The notes under the pieces were generated by a model. That model was not told the origin of the DNA and ran no database searches. It was given only the letters and a program-made list of their open reading frames with translations. From Maribacter_C sp047345145 (lineage in GTDB: Bacteria > Bacteroidota > Bacteroidia > Flavobacteriales > Flavobacteriaceae), in contig NZ_JBLFER010000001.1 of the NCBI RefSeq assembly GCF_047345145.1, forward strand, positions 434,001 through 498,000: a stretch of DNA of 64,000 bases. The letters run 5' to 3'. Positions 25,392-33,855 of this stretch are shown piece after piece. The translations under genes and the position numbers were made by a program. How positions within the stretch are numbered: position 1 is the stretch's first letter; each line of letters opens with the position of its first letter.

Positions 25392-26810
25392 TCATTTGTG
25401 AAGAGTCGCTGTATATTTTGGATTCATCAGATTTTCTACGCTCAAAATTTTATCCAATTCCTCTTCGGAAAGCAACTCTTTTTCAAGTACTAATTCGCGG
25501 ATATTCTTGCCAGTAGCAACAGCTTCTTTTCCTAAAACATCGCCCATATGGTGACCGATATAAGGGTTCAAGAAGGTGATGATTCCTACCGAATTGAAAA
25601 CCATTTGTTTGGTATGTTCTTCGTTAGCCGTAATCCCATCAATGCATTTTTCAGCAAGGGTAACACAAGCATTCGAAAGCAATTCAACCGACTCGAACAT
25701 ACATTGTGCAATTACCGGTTCCATCACATTGAGTTGTAATTGACCTGCCTCTGCAGCAAAGGAAATGGTCACGTCATTTCCAATAATCTTAAAACACACT
25801 TGGTTGACTACTTCAGGAATTACCGGATTTACTTTTGCTGGCATTATGGAAGAACCTGCTTGCATTTCGGGTAAGTTGATTTCATTCAGTCCACAGCGTG
25901 GTCCAGAGGATAATAAACGTAAATCATTACATATTTTAGAGAGTTTTACCCCTGTTCTTTTTAAAGCTCCCGATATCATCACGTAAGCACCGCAATCGGA
26001 AGTAGCTTCTATCAGATTTGCAGCGGGCACAAAACTCCCTTTGGTATATTTTTGAAGGTATCCAATAGATAACTCTGTAAATCCATCGGGGGCGTTTACA
26101 CCTGTTCCAATTGCAGTTGCCCCTAAATTAACTTCTAAAATAAGGTCGCGAGAGTGTTTTAAGTTTTTTGTTTCTTCTTTAAGGTTTGTAGACCAAGCAC
26201 CAAACTCATCACCTAAAGACATGGGTACTGCATCCTGTAGTTGCGTTCTTCCCATTTTGATTACACTTTTAAACTCTGCGGCCTTTCTATCTAGACTTGT
26301 GGTTAAAACATTGATACGCTCTAACAATTGATTCATATAATAATACACGGCAACCCGAAAGGCTGTAGGATAGGCATCATTGGTAGACTGCGATTTGTTG
26401 ACATGGTCGTTGGGATGCAGAATATCATAGCTTCCCTTTGCATGACCATTCAATTCTAACGCAACATTGGCAATGACCTCATTGGCATTCATGTTTACCG
26501 AAGTTCCTGCACCACCTTGGAAAACATCCGAAGGAAAAAACTCAGAATACTTTTTCAAATTGTCAAGTATATGGTCACAAGCCTGTAGAATCATATCCGC
26601 TTTTTCAGCCGGAATAGTACCTATTTCCTTATTGGCAGCTGCACAGGCTTTTTTAGTCAACATTAGACCTTTCACAAAGATGGGAAAGTCACCAATTTTG
26701 GAATTCGAAATTTTAAAATTATCTACAGCTCTTTTTGTATGCACTCCGTAATAGAGTTCATCATAGAGCTCCATTTTTCCTAATAAATCTTCTTCCGTTC
26801 TTGTTTTCAT
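25392..26810 (-). CDS. aspA: Aspartate ammonia-lyase
   Basis: A 472-residue member of the fumarase/aspartase superfamily. The signature loop GSSIMPAKVNP and the segment KSQSTNDAYPTA are present. Fumarase C shares the loop, but the opening (RTEEDLLGKMELYDELYYGVHT) and the neighbourhood with asparaginase and Dcu favour aspartase. It deaminates aspartate to fumarate and ammonia in the cytoplasm. Fumarate can then act as electron acceptor or be exported. It is cotranscribed with dcu (20-base gap). Confidence 0.93.
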   Translation of the reverse strand: MKTRTEEDLLGKMELYDELYYGVHTKRAVDNFKISNSKIGDFPIFVKGLMLTKKACAAANKEIGTIPAEKADMILQACDHILDNLKKYSEFFPSDVFQGGAGTSVNMNANEVIANVALELNGHAKGSYDILHPNDHVNKSQSTNDAYPTAFRVAVYYYMNQLLERINVLTTSLDRKAAEFKSVIKMGRTQLQDAVPMSLGDEFGAWSTNLKEETKNLKHSRDLILEVNLGATAIGTGVNAPDGFTELSIGYLQKYTKGSFVPAANLIEATSDCGAYVMISGALKRTGVKLSKICNDLRLLSSGPRCGLNEINLPEMQAGSSIMPAKVNPVIPEVVNQVCFKIIGNDVTISFAAEAGQLQLNVMEPVIAQCMFESVELLSNACVTLAEKCIDGITANEEHTKQMVFNSVGIITFLNPYIGHHMGDVLGKEAVATGKNIRELVLEKELLSEEELDKILSVENLMNPKYTATLHK

Positions 26811-26830
26811 GATAGTATTCTTTTCTTGAT

Positions 26831-28132
26831 TTATAATACGATGCTTCCTATGAGAAATCCGAAGATTACACTTGACGCTATGGTCACTGTACCCGGAATA
26901 ATAAAGGAATGATTAAAGACATATTTGCCAATTTTTGTGGTTCCTGTATCATCCATTTCTACCGCCGCCAAGAGCGTTGGGTAGGTAGGTAACACGAACA
27001 AGGCACTTACTGCTGCGAAAGAGGCTATTGCGGCAATCGGGCTAACACCCAAAGCTAAAGCTGCTGGCATTAAAGCCGTTGTAGTGGCAGCTTGCGAATA
27101 CAATAGCATACTGGCAAAGAATAAAACTACAGCAAGTAACCAGGAGTATTGGTTAAGCATACCTCCGGCTGCTTCTTTGATTTCTTCAATATGATTACTG
27201 ACAAAAGTGTCGCCCAACCATGCTACGCCCAATACACAAATCGCTGCACTCATGCCCGATTTAAAAGTTGACATGCTTGGGATATCGGCCATTTTGAGTT
27301 TACAAACCAATGCAATAACCGTAGCTGCCAAGAGCATAACTGCCATGATTGCCTCATTGCGCGGAATTGTAGGATTTTCAATCAAGCCTACTTTCTTGGA
27401 AATAAGGGTAGCATAGGTGACTATAATGGCTATCGCAACTAAAAAGATGCCGACAGACCGTTTAGCTTCTTTAGTGTCTTTATGCGTTTCAGTGCTTTTT
27501 TCCTTTACCAAACCGGCTTTTAAGCGCTCCTCATAAATAGGGTCTTGGTCCAGTGGTTTTCCTAATTTATTTGCGACAATAGCCCCTACCACACAGGCTA
27601 AAATCGTGGAAGGAATGGCTATGGCCAATAGTTGCAGATATGAAACCCCTAACGGTTCTAAAAAACTGGCAAAAATCACAACCGCAGCCGAGATAGGTGA
27701 AGCGGTTATTGCAATTTGCGAAGCCACTACTGAAATACTCAAGGGTTTTGAGGGTCTCACATTTCCTTCTTTTGAAACTTCCACAATGACTGGTAAAGCG
27801 GCATATGCCGTGTGCCCTGTTCCTGCGAACAATGTCATGAAATAAGTTACTGTAGGTCCTAAAAAAGTAACGCGCTTCGGATTTTTACGAAGTAAGGACT
27901 CAGAGAGATGTACTAGGTAATCCAACCCTCCTGCTTTTTGCATTGCGGCTATGGCCGAGATAACGGCCATTATAATGAGAATGACATCTACAGGTACTGA
28001 ACCGGCATCTAAGCCAAAAATCAAGGTCAATACCACAACACCGGCACCACCAGCGTAGCCGATACCAATACCTCCCATTTTGGAACCAAGGAAGATAAAA
28101 AAGAGAACGACGAGTAATTCTATCCAAATCAT
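26831..28132 (-). CDS. Anaerobic C4-dicarboxylate transporter, DcuA/DcuB family
   Basis: A 433-residue polytopic protein of about 10-12 helices with Dcu family features: N-terminal IELLVVLFFIFLGSKMGGIGIG, TLFAGTGHTAYAALPVI, and ALFVLPTYPTLLAAVEMDDTGTT near the C-terminus. Dcu carriers take up aspartate or fumarate in exchange for succinate under anaerobic conditions. It is placed before aspA in the operon, 55 bases after a Spy-like gene. Confidence 0.93.
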   Translation of the reverse strand: MIWIELLVVLFFIFLGSKMGGIGIGYAGGAGVVVLTLIFGLDAGSVPVDVILIIMAVISAIAAMQKAGGLDYLVHLSESLLRKNPKRVTFLGPTVTYFMTLFAGTGHTAYAALPVIVEVSKEGNVRPSKPLSISVVASQIAITASPISAAVVIFASFLEPLGVSYLQLLAIAIPSTILACVVGAIVANKLGKPLDQDPIYEERLKAGLVKEKSTETHKDTKEAKRSVGIFLVAIAIIVTYATLISKKVGLIENPTIPRNEAIMAVMLLAATVIALVCKLKMADIPSMSTFKSGMSAAICVLGVAWLGDTFVSNHIEEIKEAAGGMLNQYSWLLAVVLFFASMLLYSQAATTTALMPAALALGVSPIAAIASFAAVSALFVLPTYPTLLAAVEMDDTGTTKIGKYVFNHSFIIPGTVTIASSVIFGFLIGSIVL

Positions 28133-28187
28133 AGTAGCTAAGTTTAATTGTTATCTTATGTATTATTAAATGAAATCAGTATTTGTA

Positions 28188-28607
28188 TTATTTTACATTC
28201 AAGCCTTCTCTAAGAATGACTGCCTTGATGATGGCTTTCCAAGTTTTTTGATGTATTACTAGCTGATTCTGGTCTAGAACATCTTTGACATCAACTTCCA
28301 TAAGTTGTACACGCTCTTGCAACTTCGACTTCATTAGGTCAGCACTGCTTTTGAATTTGATTCCTCTGAGTTGTTCCATTTTTAAAGCATGATACTTTAC
28401 CATTTTGAGATAATCTTCGCGTAACTTTCCTTGAAGTTTCATTTTATCCACGCGGTCTTCATACCATAGGTCTTGAAGTTCTTTATCATTCGATAGAAAT
28501 ACCGATACCTTGTATTCGAGTTGTTCTTTTTGTTCTTCTGTCAAGTCTTGCGCATTGATATTTGACAGAGAAAAAATCATTAGTAGAACGGATAGTACTT
28601 GTTTCAT
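28188..28607 (-). CDS. Small exported Spy/CpxP-like helical protein, copy 2
   Basis: A 139-residue protein: signal peptide (MKQVLSVLLMIFSLSNINAQ) and a helical, strongly charged mature part starting DLTEEQKEQLEYKV. It is related to the genes at 11861 and 54100, though its C-terminal block (LQERVQLMEVDVKDVLDQNQ, then KTWKAI) is more diverged. A chaperone-like periplasmic role is inferred by analogy with Spy/CpxP. It heads the dcu-aspA-ansB series. Confidence 0.7.
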   Translation of the reverse strand: MKQVLSVLLMIFSLSNINAQDLTEEQKEQLEYKVSVFLSNDKELQDLWYEDRVDKMKLQGKLREDYLKMVKYHALKMEQLRGIKFKSSADLMKSKLQERVQLMEVDVKDVLDQNQLVIHQKTWKAIIKAVILREGLNVK

Positions 28608-28780
28608 GACTTTATTTTTTTTGTGTTCAAAAACCTTCTTGTTTCCTAAAAATACTTATTATTTTAAAGGAACTAGGTTAAACAAAAGCGTTAAAAAGTG
28701 TTAAGTTTTTTAAATAAATTGTATTGATGCAATCTGACCTCTATGCACCTTTAAACTTAATTAGGATGCTTAATAAACAT

Positions 28781-29302
28781 CTATAGCAAAAGGGTTTTGC
28801 TGACTAATTTGCCCGAGTAACTAATTGTGCTTCGATGCATAGATTGTAACGTAATATGACAACTTCCATTTTTGAATATCGTTATTACCATTTCAATGTT
28901 TTCGTTAGTGGTGTTAGTTGTGAGGCCGATTTCAATTTTCTTCTTGTCATCATTGACTGTAACTTGAAAATCTTCTAGTTCACTTTCAAAACTAATTCCA
29001 CTTTCCGTTCCATAGCCTACACCAGAATATACTCTGCCGAAATACGGAAGATAGGTCTGTATACTATCAGAGGTGATTTTCACCAAATAACCATCCCCAT
29101 TGACATTAATAGATGTACCACCCATGGGTAGTACCCAAACAATATTGAATTCATAAGTATCAGATTCGATAACTTCTTTTACTTGCAGATACTCTTTTTG
29201 AGATTTTTCCTCTTTTAGTTGTTTCCGTTCCAATCGTGATTGTCCTACGAGTATATTTAAACTTAGTAGCAAGGTGATAAATAAAATAATCTTGGTTCTC
29301 AT
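28781..29302 (-). CDS. DUF4251 exported protein
   Basis: A 173-residue protein with signal peptide (MRTKIILFITLLLSLNILVGQ). The mature part has the DUF4251 pattern: a charged linker (ERKQLKEEKSQKEY), YEFNIVWVLPMGG, DGYLVKI, DSIQTYLPYFGR, a Gly/Tyr turn, then GISFES and ITLQS near the end. The family is Bacteroidota-specific, beta-rich and of unknown function. A 32-residue membrane peptide gene ends 20 bases upstream and may share the transcript. Confidence 0.82.
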   Translation of the reverse strand: MRTKIILFITLLLSLNILVGQSRLERKQLKEEKSQKEYLQVKEVIESDTYEFNIVWVLPMGGTSINVNGDGYLVKITSDSIQTYLPYFGRVYSGVGYGTESGISFESELEDFQVTVNDDKKKIEIGLTTNTTNENIEMVITIFKNGSCHITLQSMHRSTISYSGKLVSKTLLL

Positions 29303-29322
29303 GATTTCTAAGGTTTTAAATG

Positions 29323-29421
29323 TTATTGTTCTTCATTGGTTTTGTTTAACCCGCCTATCCCAATTCCGATTAAAATTAAAAGGGGAATAAACAGTTTTAA
29401 AAATGATATGCATAATTCCAT
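29323..29421 (-). CDS. Small membrane protein of 32 residues
   Basis: ATG at 29421, 32 codons, stop TAA. The product is MELCISFLKL, a hydrophobic core of Ile/Leu/Gly (FIPLLILIGIGIGG), then a polar tail (LNKTNEEQ). It is one predicted transmembrane helix with a charged C-terminus, a composition expected of a real small membrane protein. It lies 20 bases before the DUF4251 gene on the same strand and is preceded by A-rich leader sequence. No homologue is recognised; it could be a chance frame. Confidence 0.45.
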   Translation of the reverse strand: MELCISFLKLFIPLLILIGIGIGGLNKTNEEQ

Positions 29422-29450
29422 GTTTTAAGTTTTAAATATTGGATTGCGTT

Positions 29451-29480
29451 TATTTTATACCACAAAGATGTCCCAAAGTG
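29451..29480 (-). promoter_or_regulatory. Possible operator/promoter of the small-ORF/DUF4251 transcript
   Basis: The minus strand carries CACTTTGGGACAT followed by CTTTGTGGTATAAAATA. The TTTGTGGTATAA part is 11/12 identical to TTTGGGGTATAA at the divergent promoter (29691-29702). This suggests that one regulator acts on both sides of the intergenic region. Confidence 0.35.
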
Positions 29481-29647
29481 TCCACGGAAAAGATGCGTTT
29501 TTAGGTGAAGCGCCCAAAATAATACTTGAAACGACTTTTCTTTTGGATGAAGTAATTCATCAATAAACATGGGCATTCTTCTCTACTTTTTTCTAGAAAA
29601 ATCACCTCGCTTTTCAAAATAGCCGTTTCACTTTCGATTTTAGTCAC

Positions 29648-29705
29648 TTGGGGTACAATTATCATATTTAGCCTCAGTAATGGCTATACTTTTGGGGTAT
29701 AATTA
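29648..29705 (+). promoter_or_regulatory. Direct repeats and -7 element before the 67-residue gene
   Basis: TTGGGGTACAATTA (29648-29661) and TTGGGGTATAATTA (29692-29705) are 13/14 identical and 44 bases apart, close to four DNA turns. The second overlaps the end of a TACTTTTG -7 element (29687-29694). The start site would be near 29699, about 20 bases before the ATG. A dimeric regulator bound on one face of the helix is plausible. Confidence 0.5.
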
Positions 29706-29718
29706 AAACCTAGAAGTC

Positions 29719-29922
29719 ATGAAAAATTATAACATAAGTATTAGCGAAGGACATGTAACCGGATACGGAGTTGGTCCTATTTCAAATGAAAATACCTTAA
29801 TCAAGTTTGTTATTAAAACCAGTAAAACATTGAACACTTGGTTCAACGAATTTGTCAAAAAGAACAGTATCAAACCTGATAAGAAGAGACTAAAGGAAGA
29901 GACACCTCCTTTGTTTATTTAG
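29719..29922 (+). CDS. Hypothetical small protein, 67 residues
   Basis: The ATG is well placed behind the direct-repeat promoter. The protein has no signal or membrane helix. It begins MKNYNISISEGHVTGYGVGP, has a central amphipathic stretch (TLNTWFNEFVKK) and ends basic (KPDKKRLKEE) then PPLFI. No family is recognised. It lies 22 bases before lipoprotein C and is presumably cotranscribed. Confidence 0.6.
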   Translation: MKNYNISISEGHVTGYGVGPISNENTLIKFVIKTSKTLNTWFNEFVKKNSIKPDKKRLKEETPPLFI

Positions 29923-29944
29923 CCACTTGTAAAATCTAGAAATC

Positions 29945-30586
29945 ATGAGAAACTTAAAAACAGTATTTAGTATTAGTATTATAGTTAGTTTGTTATTCGG
30001 ATGTTCATCCGTCAAGATAACCGACTCTTGGAGAGGTCTTAAAACCTTAGATGTTAAGAACAAGAATATTATGGTGGTCAGTAAAACGGAAGACCGAAGC
30101 ATACAAATTCGCTTTGAACGCGATTTGGTTGAAGAACTTCAAGAAAACGGATTTACCTGTATTGAGAGTCATGTAAGATTTCCTTTTAGTGACCCAACGG
30201 AGAAGGTTGGGAAAGATAAAACCAAGGAAGTGATTAAAAAACTGCGGGACAATAACATTGATGTAGTCATCATATCACATTTGGTAGATTCGAAAAGGTA
30301 TACTACCCTGATAACTACCGGAGAAACGATGTATCTAGACCCCTTTCCCTATCGTTATCGGCGCTATAGAAGCTTTTATGGGTACTCAGACTCGTATTAT
30401 ACCCAATATCATACAACAGAACAAGAAGGCGTAACCTATGTACTTGAAACCTTGGTTTATGATTTGACTTTACCAAGTGAGAACCAGTTGATATCAGTAA
30501 TTACCTCGGAGGTAGATAACCCAAGTAAATTGAGTGTGACATCAGAAGATTTTTCAAAAGTAATTGTCAAAAACTTAATTCAATAA
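29945..30586 (+). CDS. Lipoprotein of the four-member unnamed family, copy C
   Basis: A 213-residue lipoprotein (lipobox LLFGC, Cys20). Family features are ITDSW after the Cys, KNIMVVSKTE, FERDLVEELQENGF, ESHVRFP, VVIISHL, and the block TYVLETLVYDLTL, ending FSKVIVKNL. A notably aromatic and basic insert precedes the TYVLE block: PFPYRYRRYRSFYGY followed by SDSYYTQY. It may be a surface or partner-binding loop. A terminator follows, so the transcript covers only this gene and the 67-residue gene. Confidence 0.75.
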   Translation: MRNLKTVFSISIIVSLLFGCSSVKITDSWRGLKTLDVKNKNIMVVSKTEDRSIQIRFERDLVEELQENGFTCIESHVRFPFSDPTEKVGKDKTKEVIKKLRDNNIDVVIISHLVDSKRYTTLITTGETMYLDPFPYRYRRYRSFYGYSDSYYTQYHTTEQEGVTYVLETLVYDLTLPSENQLISVITSEVDNPSKLSVTSEDFSKVIVKNLIQ

Positions 30587-30642
30587 AAATTAAAACTACT
30601 TATGGTTGGTTAGGGTTATGTAGATGGATGATGTTGTTGGTT

Positions 30643-30684
30643 AACTGCTGGAGATTTCCCCCAAATAACTCCAGCAGTTTTTTT
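30643..30684 (+). terminator. Rho-independent terminator after lipoprotein C
   Basis: AACTGCTGGAG (30643-30653) pairs perfectly with CTCCAGCAGTT (30669-30679), followed by a run of seven T. Confidence 0.9.
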
Positions 30685-30716
30685 GCTTTTAAGTAACCTG
30701 TTTAAACTCATTGAAA

Positions 30717-31838
30717 ATGAAACTATTTAAAACTATGGTGAATTTGTTCAAGCGAATTCCTTTAAATTCGTATCCAAGCTTGCAGGTCAAATTAACAAAA
30801 ATTCGAATCGCGTTGAAGTTTAAAAAAGTAAAACAAAGGGTACTTTTTCCTATTGCCTTAGTGGTAGCATTGCTACTTACGTTACCTAGAATTTTGACAC
30901 GTTATAGCATCACCAAAGAGCTGACAGATTCCTTTACTTCAGCTTCCATTAATGATATCCTCTTTCGCTTCGTTTTTGCCACCGCACTTTTTTGGTCCGT
31001 ACTGCAATTGAACACCAATTGGAAGTATGCCTTTACGAACAAAAACAAGCCTACTGGAATAGCGATTCTCGTGTTATCAAATTTGGTCCTTTTTACCCTT
31101 TTTGTTGGCCTATTCAATTATTGCTATCCGATTTTAGTAAATCAAGAGATTTCTGAAAATGAGTTGGGCCTCGTACACTTCATATATTTTATTGTTGCAG
31201 CTATTCTTGTTTTTGTATCTGGTGTGCTTCGCTATCAACTCATACATAAGGAAGATGTACTAGAGAAGGAAAGGTTGAAGCAAGAGAAATTAGAAAGTGA
31301 GCTTGCCGCGCTCAAGAATCAGATAAATCCACATTTTTTGTTCAATTCTTTGAACTCCTTAAATACCTTGGTGCGCGGTAATGAGGAGGCCACCACTTTT
31401 GTAAACAAACTATCAGCGCTGTATCGTTATATTTTGCAAAGTGGAAGTCAAGATTTGGTGCCGCTAAGTGATGAACTGACCTTTTTAAAAAGTTATGTTC
31501 ATTTGATACAAACAAGATATCGAGACCGGTTTTCAATTCGTATGGACATTGATGAGAAATGGCTTTCGGCTAAGATTCCCGTGTTATCGCTGCAATTACT
31601 GGTTGAAAATGCGGTGATGCACAATGAGATTTCAGAAAGTCTACCTCTGGAAGTACATGTTGTTACAGACGATAATCACCTGATTGTAGAAAATAAAATA
31701 CAGCCCAAAAGCACCTATGTGGATAGTACTGGAAACGGATTAGCCAATTTGGCAAAACGCTATGATTTATTAGAAAACAAGAAAATCGTAATTTCGAACA
31801 CAAATAATAGCTTTAAGGTGAAACTCCCCTTGAATTGA
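30717..31838 (+). CDS. LytS/YehU-type sensor histidine kinase
   Basis: A 373-residue protein from the ATG at 30717 (a TTG two codons earlier is less likely). Four hydrophobic helices (about residues 40-180) form a membrane domain without a large sensory loop. A coiled coil follows (ERLKQEKLESELAAL), then the His_kinase motif NPHFLFNSLNSL with the phospho-His, and an HATPase region with LLVENAVMHN and GNGLANL. It pairs with the LytTR regulator that starts 5 bases downstream. The signal is unknown. Confidence 0.92.
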   Translation: MKLFKTMVNLFKRIPLNSYPSLQVKLTKIRIALKFKKVKQRVLFPIALVVALLLTLPRILTRYSITKELTDSFTSASINDILFRFVFATALFWSVLQLNTNWKYAFTNKNKPTGIAILVLSNLVLFTLFVGLFNYCYPILVNQEISENELGLVHFIYFIVAAILVFVSGVLRYQLIHKEDVLEKERLKQEKLESELAALKNQINPHFLFNSLNSLNTLVRGNEEATTFVNKLSALYRYILQSGSQDLVPLSDELTFLKSYVHLIQTRYRDRFSIRMDIDEKWLSAKIPVLSLQLLVENAVMHNEISESLPLEVHVVTDDNHLIVENKIQPKSTYVDSTGNGLANLAKRYDLLENKKIVISNTNNSFKVKLPLN

Positions 31839-31843
31839 AACAT

Positions 31844-32605
31844 ATGAAGGTTGTAATCGTAGAAGATGAACTTGCGGCAAGCGATAATTTAAAGTATCTG
31901 TTAAACGTCATTGACCCTGATATTGAGGTAGTGACCGTATTAGATACCGTAAAATCATGCATCGCCTACTTTTCGAAACCAAGTGATGCGGCTTTGATTT
32001 TTATGGACATTCATTTGGGCGATGGTCTTAGTTTTGAGATTTTTGACCATGTTTCCGTAAACATTCCCATCATATTTACGACCGCTTATGATGAATATGC
32101 ACTAAAAGCCTTTACCGTAAACAGCATCGATTATATTTTAAAACCGGTACTTCAAGAAGAACTCTCCAAAGCCCTGGACAAATTTAGAAACCTTACTAAT
32201 GCACAATCCTTGTCCAAGACAGACCTTACGGATGTGCTACATTTATTAAAAGGGCAGCAGAAAACGTACAAGGCGAATTACTTGATTGCGCATCGTGATG
32301 AATTGATTCCTATTAAAACGGAAGACATCGCCTACTTTTATATTGATACGGGAATAGTCAAAGTCGTAACCCATCAGAATAAAGTGTTTTCGATGGATAA
32401 AAAACTAGAGGACTTAGAACATGAATTAAACCCTGCCCAATTTGATAGAGCGAATCGTCAGTTTATCATCAATAGGAATGCCATCGCAAAAATCAAAACC
32501 TATTTTGGCGGAAAGCTCATTGTGAATGTAAATCCACCTACTTCAGAACGTATTGTAGTGAGCAAAGCTAAAGCGACGCAGTTTAAGAATTGGGTGAATT
32601 CTTAG
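31844..32605 (+). CDS. LytTR-type response regulator
   Basis: A 253-residue protein from the ATG at 31844, five bases after the kinase stop. The receiver has VIVEDE, the phospho-acceptor in IFMDIHLGDG, the Thr in IFTTAYDEYALKAF and Lys in YILKPV. The C-terminal LytTR DNA-binding domain (about 150-253) has FDRANRQFIINRNAI. LytTR proteins bind direct repeats on one face of DNA. The repeat-containing promoter at 29648-29705 is a candidate target (inference). Confidence 0.93.
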   Translation: MKVVIVEDELAASDNLKYLLNVIDPDIEVVTVLDTVKSCIAYFSKPSDAALIFMDIHLGDGLSFEIFDHVSVNIPIIFTTAYDEYALKAFTVNSIDYILKPVLQEELSKALDKFRNLTNAQSLSKTDLTDVLHLLKGQQKTYKANYLIAHRDELIPIKTEDIAYFYIDTGIVKVVTHQNKVFSMDKKLEDLEHELNPAQFDRANRQFIINRNAIAKIKTYFGGKLIVNVNPPTSERIVVSKAKATQFKNWVNS

Positions 32606-32649
32606 AAACGTATTTCATCATTTCTGTGATTAGCAAACCCCATTAACAA

Positions 32650-33852
32650 TCATCCAAAAACACCCAATAAGAATTTAATAATCAAGGCATTGGAGAGGTC
32701 TATAAAAAAAGCACCAACCAGTGGCACCACAATGAATGCCTTAGGTGAACCACCGAACTTTTTGGTAACTGCCGTCATATTTGCAATTGCAGTGGGAGTA
32801 GCTCCTAGCGCCAGTCCAGCGTATCCCGCACTCATCACCGCCGCATCGTAATCTTTGCCCATAACACGGAAAACAACCACGATTACGAAAGTGGAAATCA
32901 CCACGAGTTGTGCAAAAACAATGAGAAGTAATGGGCCTGCCAAATCGGTGAGTGTCCATAATTGAAGACTCATTAGTGACATTGCTAGAAAAAGTCCCAA
33001 AGACAAATCAGATGCCATGGCAAGGGCTTTTGATTTTTCAGGTTGCCAATCGAATTTTTTGAAAAAGACAGGAATCAAATTCGTAACGATAATACCCGCA
33101 AACAAAGCTGTGACAAAAGAAGGAAGGGAAAGCCCCATCCATGTGAGTAGTTCATTAATGGCTATACCTAATCCCGCAGTTGAGAAGATGAAGTATATCA
33201 TCTGCAAAACATTATTGTAATTCATCTCAACGTTATCGCCTTTGCCATGACGAACACCTACAGCAACGGGCTTTTCTTCGGTTGGTTTTAACTGGTATCT
33301 TTTTATTAGAAATTTGGCGATGGGGCCTCCTATGAATCCACCTAAAACCAAACCAATCGTTGCGCAGGCGATACCCATTTCCATGGCATTCGAAATGCCA
33401 AAATCATTTTGAAAAGTAGGCACCCAAGCAATGGTAGTGCCGTGACCTCCACTAAAGGAAACTGAACCTCCCAAAACACCTGTTACACTTGGTAACTCGG
33501 TAAGATACGCAATACCCACACCCGTAAGATTTTGGATAAAAAGATAACTTACCGCTAACACTAAAAGCAGCACTAATGATTTACCTCCTTTTAATAGGGT
33601 TTTCAGTCTTGATGAAAGTCCAATAGTTATAAAAAAGATGATGAGTAGGGCATCTCTTAATTCCAATGCAAAGCTGACCTCAATGCCTGTCGCGGCATAT
33701 AACATACCAAAAAATATAGAAAAGATAACACCCCCCGTTACCGGCTCAGGAATATTGTAGGCTCTAAAAAAGGAAATTTTCTTGTTGAGATATTTTCCTA
33801 AAAATAAAACCAAACAAGCAATGACGATGGTGTCTCTGGGGCCTATTTGCAT
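32650..33852 (-). CDS. gltS: Sodium/glutamate symporter
   Basis: A 400-residue GltS-family carrier of two five-helix repeats with re-entrant loops: GGSVSFSGGHGTTIAWVP in the first half and the GYAGLALGATPTAIANM block in the second. The start MQIGPRDTIVIACLVLFLGKYLNKK is the conserved one. It imports glutamate with Na+. It begins 3 bases after the stop of lipoprotein D, so the two are cotranscribed. Confidence 0.93.
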   Translation of the reverse strand: MQIGPRDTIVIACLVLFLGKYLNKKISFFRAYNIPEPVTGGVIFSIFFGMLYAATGIEVSFALELRDALLIIFFITIGLSSRLKTLLKGGKSLVLLLVLAVSYLFIQNLTGVGIAYLTELPSVTGVLGGSVSFSGGHGTTIAWVPTFQNDFGISNAMEMGIACATIGLVLGGFIGGPIAKFLIKRYQLKPTEEKPVAVGVRHGKGDNVEMNYNNVLQMIYFIFSTAGLGIAINELLTWMGLSLPSFVTALFAGIIVTNLIPVFFKKFDWQPEKSKALAMASDLSLGLFLAMSLMSLQLWTLTDLAGPLLLIVFAQLVVISTFVIVVVFRVMGKDYDAAVMSAGYAGLALGATPTAIANMTAVTKKFGGSPKAFIVVPLVGAFFIDLSNALIIKFLLGVFG

Positions 33853-33855
33853 AAA

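Noticed and set aside
25392..26810. Fumarase C as the identity of the lyase
   Set aside because: The signature loop is shared, but the N-terminal sequence and the asparaginase-Dcu context favour aspartase.
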